Positions 53,733 through 64,000 of a DNA stretch of 64,000 nucleotides are shown here, piece after piece (the stretch's first letter is position 1; every line of letters starts with the position of its first letter). This DNA comes from Selaginella moellendorffii (taxonomy: Eukaryota; Streptophyta; Lycopodiopsida; Selaginellales; Selaginellaceae): the NCBI RefSeq assembly GCF_000143415.4, contig NW_003314320.1:1164746-1228745 (forward strand). The letters run 5' to 3'. The position numbers and the translations under genes are program-made. The notes beneath the pieces are model-generated. The model saw only the letters and a list, made by a program, of their open reading frames with translations. It did no database searches and was not told the origin of the DNA.

Positions 53733-56700
53733 ATGCTGAAGAACAAGGCGTTTGTGAAGAAGAATCGAGGCGGCCGGGTTTTCAAGGTGAGGGATGCTCT
53801 TGCGGTCTTGGTTTCGATGGATTTGCGCCTGCGTCCAGGTCGTTCGCGAGCACTACCTGCGCGATGATATTCCCTGCGGCGCTACGTTTTGTTCCAGCTG
53901 CGACACCTCCACTGCCAATCTCGTTGCGGCCGACCGGCTCGTTGTGGTCGATACAAATGTGGTGTTACACCAGGTGCTTGTTCTTGCCTCTCTTTTTTCT
54001 TCTATTAGCGATTTTTTGCAATCTTCTATCTAGATGGATTTGCTCGAAAATCCGGCATTTCGCAACGTGATAATTTTATCCGTTGTTCTGGAAGAAGTGA
54101 AGAACAAGAACTTGAGTGCTTACAATCGCCTGCGCAACATTTGTGCGAATCGATCACGTCAGTTCTTCGTTTTCTCTAATGAACACCACAGGCAAGATAT
54201 CAATTATGTCTTCTTCCTAAATCTTTTTCTCTCAGGGAGACTTACATCAAGGCAATGGCGAGTGAGAGTGTTAACGACAGGAATGACAGAGGTACTTGGT
54301 TTTTGCTGTTTCCTTTTTCGAAGCGACTTTTCTCTCGAATCTCCAGCTATTCGCGTCGCAACCCAGTGGTTTCAGAAACACCTCGGAGATGCGTGCACTG
54401 TTGTTCTTCTGACAAACGATCTTGACAATAGAACCAAGGCCAATGCAGAAGGAATTAACGTTTTTTCTGGTAAGTTTTCTAGTGAAGTAGATATAACACT
54501 TAATAAAATCCTCTTTTAGTGGACCACTTTGTTCAGTCGCTAGGCAAGCCAGAATTACTGGATTTGGTTGCTCGGAGTGAGTCCGAGAATGCCACTCCGA
54601 TGGAAATAGAGGACTCGAGACCGTCAAAAAGAAAGATCATCTATTCAGAGGTACATGTAGCTCAATTGTCACCGGCGCTTACATTGCATCTTTCAGCACA
54701 AACCTATGTCCGAAATCACTGCGGGCATACATCAAGGAATATATCACCAAGGAAAGCTGCGAGTTAACAGATATAACCCGTTCCAAGCCTACGTCGGTAG
54801 CGAAAGTGTTGGCGACGAGATTTTGGTTCAGGGAAGACTGAATATGAATCGAGCATTTGATGGGGATGTGGTTGTTGTAGAGCTTCTCCCGCACGAGTCT
54901 TGGCAAGGCGACATGACAATGATTGCTGAAGAAGAAGGTACATAGCTCTAAATCTCCATTTTGTTCTGAAGCTCCTTACAGACGGCGATGGTGATGAAAG
55001 AGTCGGGCTTGCTCCTGACACCTCTGATGAGGCAGCCGTGAACAAGGCGGATGAAGCCAGTGAGAAAGCAACAACGTCCGGTGGATCCAGCAGACCGAAT
55101 GGACGTGTCATTGGAATAATCAAGCGGAACTGGAGGGCGTAAGAACTTTTCAGTTCGTCATGCTATTGGAAACTAACGTTTTCACGTTCCTTCTTCAGGT
55201 ACTGTGGCTCTCTGGAGCCAATGACAACCCCAGCAGGAGCGGGAAGCGTGGCAAATGCATTGTTCGTGTCAGCGGACCGTCGAATTCCAAAAATCCGTAT
55301 CCAAACTCGTCAGTTTGGTAATTTGGTTGACAAACGCATCGTGGTGTCTGTCGACTCCTGGGATTTAAACTCCAGATATCCTTCTGGACATTACGTGAAA
55401 ACTGTCGGCAAAATTGGCGATCGTAACACAGAAAGCGAGGTAAACGCCTCGTTAAGAACTTGAAAATCAGCTCTATGTGTTTTGTTTTCAGGTTCTTCTT
55501 ATTGAGAATGACATCAACAATAGGCCATTTTCGGACCAAGTGTTGGCCTGCCTCCCGCCGTTGCCTTGGTCGGTACCCGCAGAAGCGTTGCACGATCCTC
55601 ATCGTGAAGATTTACGAAATTTGAGGGTGTTCAGTGTAGACCCCATTGGTAAGGATGATCAGTGCGTAAAGCTGCTTTCATTCACAAGTGCCGCTAAAAT
55701 GTGTAGGCTGCAAGGATATCGATGACGCTCTTCACTGTACCTTGCTGCCAACTGGCAACTATCAAGTCGGAGTCCGTATCCAATCTTGTGTTTATATTCT
55801 TTTCTCTGTTCCATCCTTAATAAGTTTCCAGATATTGCGGATGTAACAAGCTTTGTTCATCCTGGTACACCTCTAGACATTGAAGCTCGGGAAAGAGGAA
55901 CATCTGTTTACTTGGTTGAACGTCGGATTGACATGCTTCCCAAGCCGCTTACTGAAGGTTAGCTCGAATTCGTGGATTTTCAGTGGTATTTACGTATATA
56001 CAATGCAGATGTGTGCTCTCTCAGAGCGGATGTAGAAAGATTTGTTTTCTCGGTCATTTGGGTAATGCCAGCTTCGTTCATTTCTATTCATTGTCACTTA
56101 CAATTCTAAATTCAGGAGATGTCCTCAGAGGCGGATATAATTTCAGTTCGATTTACAAAGGGCGTAATCAAGTCCTCCGCTGCTCTTTCGTACGTTGAAG
56201 CTCAAGCCCGAATGGATGATAGGTACGTACACTTGCTCCGAATTTTCTTGAAGTGGAGAGTAACTTTTATGTACGTCAGCCGAATGTCGGACCCCTTAAC
56301 TACTGATCTTCGGAACATGAATCGCCTCGCTAAGGTTGTTAAGCTTTTTGTCTCTGCCATGCTCATCGGCAAACTGCAGGTTTTGAGGCAAAGACGAATT
56401 GAACGCGGGGCTCTTACTCTTGCTTCTCCTGAAGTGAAGTTCGAAATTGATACAGAAACACATAATCCTTTGGATGTTGGTCAGTATTCTGCGTTTACGT
56501 TTGCAAAGTTAATCTAAACTAACAGAAGGTTGTTTCAGGCATGTACCAAGTAAGAGAATCAAATCACATGGTCGAAGAGTTTATGCTGTTGGCAAATATT
56601 TCAGTCGCTAAGAAGATATTGTCGAGTTTCCCAGTGTTTTCTCTTCTCAGGTATTTTCCTTTTTTTTTTTGTCAGCAAACCTTGGATTGAACTTGACAGA

Positions 56701-57766
56701 CGGCATCCTACGCCAACACCGAAAATGTTTGAGCCTCTTCTAAAAATTGCTTCGGCAGTAGGCATCAAACTGGACATCACTTCGTCTATGACTCTCGCAA
56801 ATACTCTTGACCTTGCAGTGGTATGTGTAGAACTTTACATGTTTTTTGTTCATCGCCTCACGTTTACATGCCTATAGGGGGATGATCCATACTTCAACAA
56901 ATTGATAAGAATTCTTGCAACTCGGTGCATGACCCAAGTAAGCTGATTTTATAGCGTTTAGTAGCTCATATTTGCGTTGTTGCTTTTCAGGCGGTTTACT
57001 TTTGCAGTGGCGAGCTAAGCCCTCCAGAGTTTCAACATTACGGACTTGCATCAGCAATATACACACATTTCACGTCTCCCATCAGACGATATGCTGGTAA
57101 GTGACCACTTATGCTGTTGATGTGAATCTTATTAAACAGCGTCTCAACGCAGATGTGATTGTACACCGCTTGCTGGCTGCAGCTTTGGATTTGGAAAAGC
57201 TGTCACCGTCCTTACGCGACAAATCCGAGGTCACGAAGATCGCAGACAGTAAGGCTATGGCGTTTCCTCAGTGGCCTCATGTCTTACTTTACTCAAACAG
57301 ATTTGAACTACCGGCATCGAAACGCGCAAATGGCAGGCCGAGCATCAGTGGAGCTCCACACTTTAATCTTTTTCAGAAACAGGTTGTTCTTCACGGATCT
57401 TTTGTGCGCTTTCTCACGCATTGTCTCGTTGTAACCAGGCCTACAGACGCAGACGCAAGGATTGTGCAGATCCGATCCAATGGGCTGATAGTGTTTGTTC
57501 CAAAGTATCTATTCTCCTCGTTGTTTGCAAATCTCTGTACTGAATCTGGAATTCGCTTTGCAAGGTATGGCATTGAAGGGCCCGTGTTCCTGGTTGACAA
57601 GGCAAGCAAGTCGAGTACCAACTGGATAATGAACGAGGAGCAACAGTGTGCCAATGCTCGGGATGGTAGTACAAAGTACAAAGTGCTAGACAGCGTGAAG
57701 ATTCGCATTCAAGTTGTGGAGCCGCAGCCAAACAGGCCCAAGTTGGAACTCACTTTACTGGCATAA
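53733..57766 (+). CDS. RRP44A: RRP44A/DIS3 exosome ribonuclease
   Basis: Catalytic subunit of the RNA exosome, with 3'-5' exonuclease (RNB) and endonuclease (PIN) activities for rRNA and RNA processing in the nucleus. It starts at ATG 53733 (exon 1 ends 53787 in VFK; exon 2 opens at 53839 with [20 protein letters not shown], the CR3 cysteine motif). The PIN domain shows [10 protein letters not shown] and [19 protein letters not shown], then [19 protein letters not shown]. Cold-shock OB folds follow with [16 protein letters not shown]. The RNB active site is [16 protein letters not shown] (55630-55735, across an intron), with its catalytic Asp residues kept. Later motifs are [33 protein letters not shown] followed by [20 protein letters not shown], and an S1 domain at the end. 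The stop is 57764-57766. Many short introns occur. Confidence 0.93.
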
Positions 57767-57849
57767 CAGGTAGATCATGTTAAAGCTTCTCTTCGTTTTC
57801 TAAACCTCTCGCCTCTTACTCGCAGCGATTCTTCAAACTTTGTTACTGG

Positions 57850-58977
57850 CTATTTCACTGCTAGTAGTGCTCCGAGCATTTGCTCAAACTCGTCGAGAGC
57901 TTGGAAGCAAGTTCCCGGCCTTTGAAGCGGTGGAAAGAAGAGCAAAGAAGCCGTCGTGAAGATAAAACCCAGCGTTATCACTACGCACATTACCTTGGGC
58001 AGCTTTGAGACGAGCGGGCCAAAGTTTCTTCGCAGTGCCACCTCCACGACCATGGCGAGGCCGTTGACCAGGAAGAACCCAGTCACCTGCCACGTCGGCG
58101 TTGACTTGGTGGTGTAGAGAAAAATCACTTCGTGCATGAGACCAGAGACGAGGAAGACTGCCATGGTTGCCGTGGCTCTCACCCAGAGCAGTGACCGCGT
58201 ACGGCCCGGTCCGGCTCGGCCCAACCTGGTTAGTACGAAGAGTACGGGCTCGTATACCGAGGCCCTGAGCATGCTGCTAACGAGTCGATTCCAGCGCTTG
58301 CCCCAAAACTCCGAGATGGATGCCGCGAGGAAGGGCTTGTCGAATTGCGGCTCGAGCTTCACACCGATCGTGGCGGCGGCGATGGCGGCGATGGCCTCGA
58401 AGATGAGCGAGCAGGCAAGGTAGATGTGGAGGGAATAGATGAGGTAGAGGAGGAGCTCGGGCATGCCGCGGTCGCGGAATGCGTAGGCGGAGAAGAGGAG
58501 CACGACGAGCAGGACCTTGATCGAGGCCCGGATGATCACGGCCTGCCAGGCGAGGGATTCTTGGAGCCATATCCAGGAGGATTTCCAGGATATCGGGGCC
58601 GATCGATCGTCTGGAGCTGGAGCGGCATTGGATTCTGCCGCATTGCTGCTCGCATCGATGAGGCTGCGCGGGATGTTGATGGAGAGCGCCATGGCCGCGA
58701 AGAATCGGGGGAAGCTGGCCGTGACGGATGGATCTTGGACGGCGCCGAGGTTCCAGCAGAGGAGGAGGAGCTTGGACGGGATCATCCACAGGAAGAAGAA
58801 GGAGAGGACCGCTCTTAGGTGGATGGTTGGAACGTCCCAGGCGGATCGATAGAGGAGAACGATCCATGGCAGCAATGCGACGAGCCGAGGGATTCCAACG
58901 GGCAGGCGGAGGAGGACAATGTAAGCGAAGACGATGCAGCCAATGCCTCCGGCGGCGACGTCTCCTCCCCTGACCAT
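57850..58977 (-). CDS. MBOAT wax-synthase-like long-chain-alcohol O-fatty-acyltransferase
   Basis: An ER membrane enzyme that transfers a fatty acyl group from acyl-CoA to a long-chain alcohol to make wax esters (family knowledge; substrate not shown). A single exon of 375 residues with about eight hydrophobic segments. Family hallmarks are present: FWGKRWNRLVSSMLR (the wax-synthase motif) and FLVSGLMHEVIFLY (the membrane histidine of the MBOAT active site), plus SLRAVLSFF-like (IHLRAVLSFFFLW) near the N-terminus. The C-terminus ends FEQMLGALLAVK. It converges with RRP44A (83-bp gap) and its start codon is 36 bp from that of HRD3. Its 3' end has a partial copy at 46183-46290. Confidence 0.9.
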   Translation of the reverse strand: MVRGGDVAAGGIGCIVFAYIVLLRLPVGIPRLVALLPWIVLLYRSAWDVPTIHLRAVLSFFFLWMIPSKLLLLCWNLGAVQDPSVTASFPRFFAAMALSINIPRSLIDASSNAAESNAAPAPDDRSAPISWKSSWIWLQESLAWQAVIIRASIKVLLVVLLFSAYAFRDRGMPELLLYLIYSLHIYLACSLIFEAIAAIAAATIGVKLEPQFDKPFLAASISEFWGKRWNRLVSSMLRASVYEPVLFVLTRLGRAGPGRTRSLLWVRATATMAVFLVSGLMHEVIFLYTTKSTPTWQVTGFFLVNGLAMVVEVALRRNFGPLVSKLPKVMCVVITLGFIFTTASLLFFPPLQRPGTCFQALDEFEQMLGALLAVK

Positions 58978-59013
58978 TTACCCCGGAAGAGCCCTAATTA
59001 GGGCTTGGGCGAG
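58978..59013. promoter_or_regulatory. 36-bp divergent spacer with a perfect palindrome
   Basis: The only DNA between the start codons of the MBOAT gene (-) and HRD3 (+). It contains the perfect 16-bp palindrome AGCCCTAATTAGGGCT (58990-59005), i.e. two back-to-back AGCCCTAA boxes of the type seen near other starts here (26091, 53717). Transcription must begin inside one or both coding regions, or leaders are extremely short. Function is inferred from position. Confidence 0.6.
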
Positions 59014-61348
59014 ATGCTGGTAGCGCGGGTTGTGCTGCTCTTCCTCCTCCTCTCGACGACCTTGCTGGGGGCGAGGGGAGTAGCCAAGAAATTGGTGCTG
59101 GTACTGAATGACGATGCTGGGACCGACGAGGAGGAGGGATCCATCGCCGGCGTCCAGGATGAGCTCTCGCAGTTGGAGAATCCGCCAGAGGATGGATCGG
59201 TGCCTCCCGAGCCCGAGGAGTCTTTTTCCGACTGGGATTTCCCGGATTTGGACGGGACGGAGATCGAGGAGCCGGATCCAGGATCGTGGAGGTTGGTGAT
59301 GGAAGAAGTGGAGCACGGCAAGAACGATTCTTACGGTGCCGCGGTAGCCCAGCTGATCAATTCGGTGAGTGATGGGGAGCTTGAGTTGATCCAGACTGCG
59401 GTGAAGGAGCTCCAGGGTCTAGCGGATCAAGGCCATGCTCATGCTCAGTCAACACTCGCGTCGCTCTACGGACACGGCTACGGTATGGAACAAAGTGACC
59501 TCAAGTCGTTTTTGTTCCACCATTTTGCTGCTGAGGGAGGGAATTATCAATCAAAGATGGCGCTCGCCTACAGCTACTACAGACAGCAAGTGAGTTATTT
59601 CTTCTTTTCTCTCTCTTTGGATTGATGATGAGTGTTGTTTTTCCCAGCTCTTCGAAGAGGCAGCTCATCTTTACGCCGAGCTCGCAGCAGCAGCTGTGGC
59701 CAGTTTTGTGTCTGCCAAAGAGGGGCCTTTGATCGAACACGTCCGTCTGAATTACGGTCCCGAGGAGAGTAAAGACTCGCTCAAGAAGTTCCGAGGTGAA
59801 GAGGATGACGATTTCCAGTTCCTTGAGTACCAAGCACAGAAGGGGAACTCAGCCGCAATGCACAAGATTGGTGTCATCTATTACTACGGACTGAGAGGTA
59901 TTCCTCGTGACCACCTCAGGGCGTTGTCGTGGTTTACGAAATCAGTCGAAAAGGGAGACTCGGCCTCTCTGGAATTCCTTGGCGAGATTTATGCCCGTGG
60001 TTTCGGAGTGGAGAGGAACTACACAAAAGCGTATGACTATTTCAAGAAGGCTATACGTGAGAAGCGCTTCTCGGCTTATAACGGGATCGGGTACTTGTAC
60101 TTTATCGGGCAGGGGGTCGACAAGAAAAACATGACAAAGGTGAGACAGCGTTCTAATTTTTCCTTTTGCGTGTTCTTAACAACACTCTGGCGTGTCTGCA
60201 GGCCAAGGAATTTTACAAAAGAGCGGCAGATCATAATGATCCCAATGGTTTTTATAACTTGGGAGTCATCTATCTCAAGGGTGCCGGCGTCAAGAAAAGT
60301 ATCAAGATGGCAAGTCGGTACCTGATCCTTGCGGCTAACACCGGTCATCCTAAAGCGTATTACCAGCTTGCAAAAATGCAGCAGAGGGGCCTTGGTATGA
60401 AAAAGGACTTGCCTACGGTAAGTTCTTAATTCCCACATTCGTCCTCACATTACAATTTTCGACTGCAGGCTGTGGATTTGTACAAGGCCGTGGCCGAAAG
60501 GGGTCCATGGGGAGCTCTACTGCGATGGGGACTTGAAAGTTACCTGAAGGGCGAGATCGCTCTTTCTTTGCTGCTTTACTCCAGAGCTGCCGAGCTTGGC
60601 TACGAGGTGGCCCAAAGCAACGCGGCATGGATACTCGACAAGTTTCATGAAGAAGCAGTCTGCATTGGCAAAAATGGTTACTGTACCGTTGAAGAACGCC
60701 ATCACCGTGCACACACGCTGTGGCGTTTTGCGTCGGAACAGGGAAACGAGTATGCGGCTTTGTTAATTGGTGATGCGTACTACTATGGACGGGTATATTA
60801 CTTTTCTTTGCCTGGCTGGGAGGCACTCACTATTGGTACTTTTTGCAGGGAACAGTGAAAGACTTGGATCGTGCTGCAGAGGCATATATGCGAGCACGTT
60901 TACAGTTTAACGCACAGGCAATGTATAACATCGGCTACATGCATGAACACGGTTTAGGCTTACCCAAGGACTTCCATCTCGCCAAGAGGTACTACGACCT
61001 GGCCCTGGACGCAGACCAAAGCGCCTTCTTACCAATCTATCTTGCTCTGGGAGTTCTCTGGCTGCGGCAGCGTAACGAGGAAAGCATGCTGGTAAGTAGG
61101 CTACCTTTCTCTTTCTCAGATATGTTTCCTGATTCGAGCTTTAACAGGTGAAAGCTATTGACATGCTCCCGGAACTGAGTAAACAATTCACGACCTGGGC
61201 CCGAGACTTTACTACGGCTTTCTCCATTGAGGAAGGCAACGCGACTTTACTCACTCTGGTGGTGTGCCTGGTGACTGTTCTATACCTGCGATCTTTACGA
61301 CGCCAGCAAAGGCAGCAAGAGGATGCCGTCTATGATCAACAGGAATGA
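59014..61348 (+). CDS. HRD3: HRD3/SEL1L ER-associated degradation adaptor (Sel1 repeats)
   Basis: An ER membrane protein that recruits misfolded glycoproteins to the HRD1 ubiquitin ligase in ERAD. Six exons, 59014-59589, 59648-60139, 60202-60417, 60469-60792, 60849-61091 and 61148-61348, encode 683 residues. A signal peptide ([19 protein letters not shown]) is followed by an acidic stretch, then many Sel1/TPR-like repeats: [105 protein letters not shown] and [20 protein letters not shown] single transmembrane helix ([14 protein letters not shown]) lies near the C-terminus with a short basic and Gln-rich cytosolic tail. The start at 59014 gives the signal peptide directly. Confidence 0.93.
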
Positions 61349-61898
61349 GGTCGTCTGATATCATTGTATACGTTTAGAGCAGCGGACTAATCATAATCGA
61401 AAGCGCAAGGAAAATTTTTGCTTTATCACTTTGTCTGGCTTACTTTGGTGACTGGCAGGAAGCGAGGGAGGCATCGCTATCAGCTGGGGAGAGAACTTAT
61501 CCCCTCGGGACAGGGAACTTTTCATTGGTCATCCTGGATTCTGCCAGCTCGGCACTTGCGTTTTTCAGCAGCCAGCTTTGGGTTGGAGGAGCTCTTGGGC
61601 CTGCAAACATATGCCACAAGTAAGTTCGTCTGGGTGTTTTTCTTTTTTCGTCAGCCAGAGTAACTAACCGGAAGCTCTTTGATTCAGAGGAACAGTGAGC
61701 ATCGCTAAGATGGTGTGCTCAATTGTCAACCTCAATCGTTCTGCCATGATCCCAGACCATGAACAGATGTCCTTCGCTGCTGCTCCACTAAGCTAGCCAC
61801 CACAGCTCACAGCCACTGGGGAAGAAAGCTAGAAAAAAAAAGAACAAGAACAGAACGAGGACACTGGGAACAAAAAAAACTTGGGAAATTGCTACGTG
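61349..61898 (+). promoter_or_regulatory. Upstream region/leader of the NPH3-family gene
   Basis: 550 bp between HRD3 and the NPH3-family start. No gene, repeat or clear TATA box at a suitable distance is seen. The last 70 bp is A-rich leader-like sequence. Confidence 0.3.
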
Positions 61899-63945
61899 AT
61901 GGCGGTCACTTCGAGCAAACGCGTTGGTCGAAACAGCTTCAGCATGAGGCGCACCAACGATTGGTAAGTTGGATTCATCATGACTTGGCTCCGGGTTTTA
62001 CTGCTTTCTTCCGTTTTCTCATCGCAGGGTCATGTCGACTGACGTCCCGACGGATATCACGGTAGACATCTGCGGAACCAGCTTTGCCCTCCACAAGGTA
62101 GCGGAGCTTCTTCCTTCACTCCCCACCAACAGAATTTCTCATGAATTTTGGTGCGGGTTTCATGCTCTCGTGGTTACAGTTCCCCCTGGTGTCGAGGAGC
62201 GGAAGGCTGCGAAAGCTCGTCGCGGAAGCCAGGGACTCGGACCTGTCCCGAGTCGAATTCAATGACATCCCCGGCGGGCCGGAAGGATTTGAAATGGCTG
62301 CGAAGTTCTGCTACGGCATCAACTTCGAGATCACGGCGTCCAACGTTGCAATCCTCCGGTGCGTAGCAGAGTATCTGGAGATGACGGACGACTTTGGCCA
62401 GGCAAATCTCGCGTCCAGGAGCGAGGCCTTCATCGAAGACGTGGTGACGCACAGCTTCGGGAGCTCAATCACGGTTCTCCACAGCTGCGAGAAGCTCCTT
62501 CCAATGGCCGAGCAGCTCAACATTGTCAACCGGTGTGTCCAAGCAGCAGGGGCCAAGGCCAGCCACGAGGCGCTCTCCCTCGCAGCTCGTCCAGAGTACC
62601 GCAATGCCAAGACGCCTCCGCAGCTCGACTGGTGGGCCGAGGACCTCTCCATTCTCAGCCTCGACTTCTACCAGAGGGTGCTGGCGGTGATGAGAAGCCA
62701 CGGGATGCCGCAGGAGAACCTGTGGGGGAGCCTCATGCACTACGCGCAGCAGGCTCTGAAAGGATTCAACAGCACCAGCAGCAAGAGCCCCGGAAGATCG
62801 GTCACCGGACTGGAGCACGAGCAGCGGATGCTGGTGGAGACCATCGTCGGTTTGCTGCCACCGGACAAGAGATCTGCGTCTTGCGGCTTCCTCTTCGGGC
62901 TCTTGCGGACGTCGATCATCCTGGACACCACGGTTGCCTGCCGACTAGAGCTGGAGAGGCGGATCTCATTGCAGCTGGACGAGGCGACGCTGGACGATCT
63001 GCTGATACCATCGTTCTCGTTCGCGGCCGATACCCTCTTCGACACGGACCTCGTCCATCGCCTGCTCTCGAGCTTCCTCCAGCACCATCTCCAGGACGAG
63101 TCCAAGGCGTCGCAGAGCTCGCTGGCAAAGGTGGCGAAGTTGATGGACAGCTATTTGGCGGAAGTAGCGCCGGATGCCAACCTCAAAGTCTCCAAGTTCA
63201 TCGCGCTGGCCGAGGTGCTGCCCGAGCACTCGAGGATGGTCGAGGATGGATTGTATAGAGCGGTGGATATCTTCCTCAAGGCAAGCTAGCTTTCTTCCTT
63301 GTGTTTTTCCTCTTTCTTCGTTGGCGAAGAACACCTCTTTGATCCAAACTCTTCCTGTTCCTCCAGGCCCATCCTTTACTCGTCGAGGCCGATCGCAAGA
63401 GAATCTGCAAGCTCATGGATCCCCAGCGCCTGTCCCAAGAGGCGTGCAGCCATGCCGCGCAAAACGAGCGCTTGCCCGCGCACTTCATCATCCAGGTTCT
63501 CTACTTCGAGCAGCTGAGAATCAAGACCGCGCTCGCAAACTATGCCATCGAGATGCCCAAGGGCGATCACGGCCCGACCCCCATCGCCGCGGCGCTGCGA
63601 TCGTCCACTGCTGCTGCCAATGCCGCTGCTGCCGCCGCTGCCGATGCGAATCCCCAATCCGCGCTGCGGAGGGAGAACAAGGAGCTCAAGATCGAGCTTA
63701 CCAGGATGAAGATCAGGCTATCAGACTTGGAGAAGGAGCAGAGCCCGGGAGTATCAAGGGCGAGCGAGGAGAAGAGGCTGAGCAGCCCGACGTCGTCCGC
63801 CGCTAGCTCGCCTGGATCCGGCCGGTTCTTCTACACTGTGTCGCGGCGGCTTGGAAAGCTTAATCCGTTTGGGAAGAGCTCGCTCAAGCCGCCGGCCACG
63901 CCCGAGCTCCAGAAGCCGCGGCGCCGCCGGCATTCGATCTCGTGA
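61899..63945 (+). CDS. NPH3/RPT2-family BTB protein
   Basis: A plasma-membrane-associated adaptor of CUL3 ligases; family members act in phototropin signalling or auxin-linked organogenesis. Four exons, 61899-61963, 62028-62097, 62180-63280 and 63367-63945, encode 604 residues. The BTB part starts VPTDITVDICGTSFALHKFP and SRSGRLRKLVAEA. The NPH3 domain shows LDWWAEDLSILSLDFYQRVL, EHEQRMLVETIVGLLPPDKR followed by SASCGFLFGLLRTSIIL, LMDSYLAEVAPDANLKVSKF and VEDGLYRAVDIFLKAHPLL, then LCKLMDPQRLS-like (ICKLMDPQRLSQEACSHAAQ). A coiled coil (RENKELKIELTRMKIRLSDL) and a Ser/Arg-rich end follow. Intron 3 uses a GC donor (AAG/GCAAGC). Which subclass is uncertain. Confidence 0.92.
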
Positions 63946-64000
63946 CGCTCGATCGAGAAGCTCTCGATCGCTCCAGCAGAAGAAGAAATCCAATTGTTAG

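Noticed and set aside
62359-63258. A 299-residue alternative frame within the NPH3 gene
   Set aside because: It is a shadow frame of the GC-rich NPH3 exon; the other frame carries all family motifs.

Overview
The window is nuclear DNA from a land plant. The genes have plant-specific identities (KANADI, SCD1, NPH3, ERF, glucan phosphatase LSF2, shikimate-kinase-like SKL2) and are split by many very short GT-AG introns of roughly 45-75 bp. Intergenic gaps are often under 200 bp, coding sequence is GC-richer, and the repeats are AT-rich. This combination fits a compact lycophyte genome, most likely Selaginella. That assignment rests on style and family resemblance; no search was run.

Layout. 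(1) 1-4740 is a dense block: the 5' part of a MiaB/CDK5RAP1-type tRNA methylthiotransferase (-), a SAM-domain protein (+), a PDAP1-type phosphoprotein (-), LSF2 (+) and a UBA-like protein (+). (2) 4741-12641 is almost gene-free. It holds a decayed kinase-like relic, microsatellites and the very long upstream region of a KANADI gene. (3) 12642-23570 carries KANADI (+), V-ATPase subunit D with an odd C-terminus (-), MLH3 (+), SKL2 (+), an alpha-crystallin-domain protein (+) and an alpha/beta hydrolase (-). (4) 24943-28786 carries a candidate 8-cysteine secreted peptide gene (-) and a ferric-chelate reductase (+). (5) 28790-44700 is an AT-rich repeat island. It contains two inverted Helitron relics, a pair of inverted older repeats with a solo LTR nested in one of them (5-bp target duplication), tRNA-like sequence, a perfect 40-bp hairpin, degenerate 60-bp tandem repeats, gene fragments, and one intact ORF for a secreted cysteine- and glycine-rich protein. 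(6) 44981-63945 is gene-dense again: an ERF factor, a mosaic pseudogene, an orphan ORF, SCD1, RRP44A/DIS3, an MBOAT wax-synthase-like enzyme (-), HRD3/SEL1L and an NPH3-family protein.

Most genes are unrelated housekeeping or developmental genes with no operon-like logic. What links neighbours is architecture: several divergent pairs share minimal spacers carrying AAACCCTAA/AGCCCTAA boxes, with as little as 36 bp between opposing start codons. The most informative structure is around 45.4-58.0 kb. Fragments on either side indicate an old tandem duplication of an ERF-SCD1-(RRP44A)-MBOAT block followed by reciprocal loss: one copy kept ERF and the other kept SCD1, RRP44A and MBOAT.
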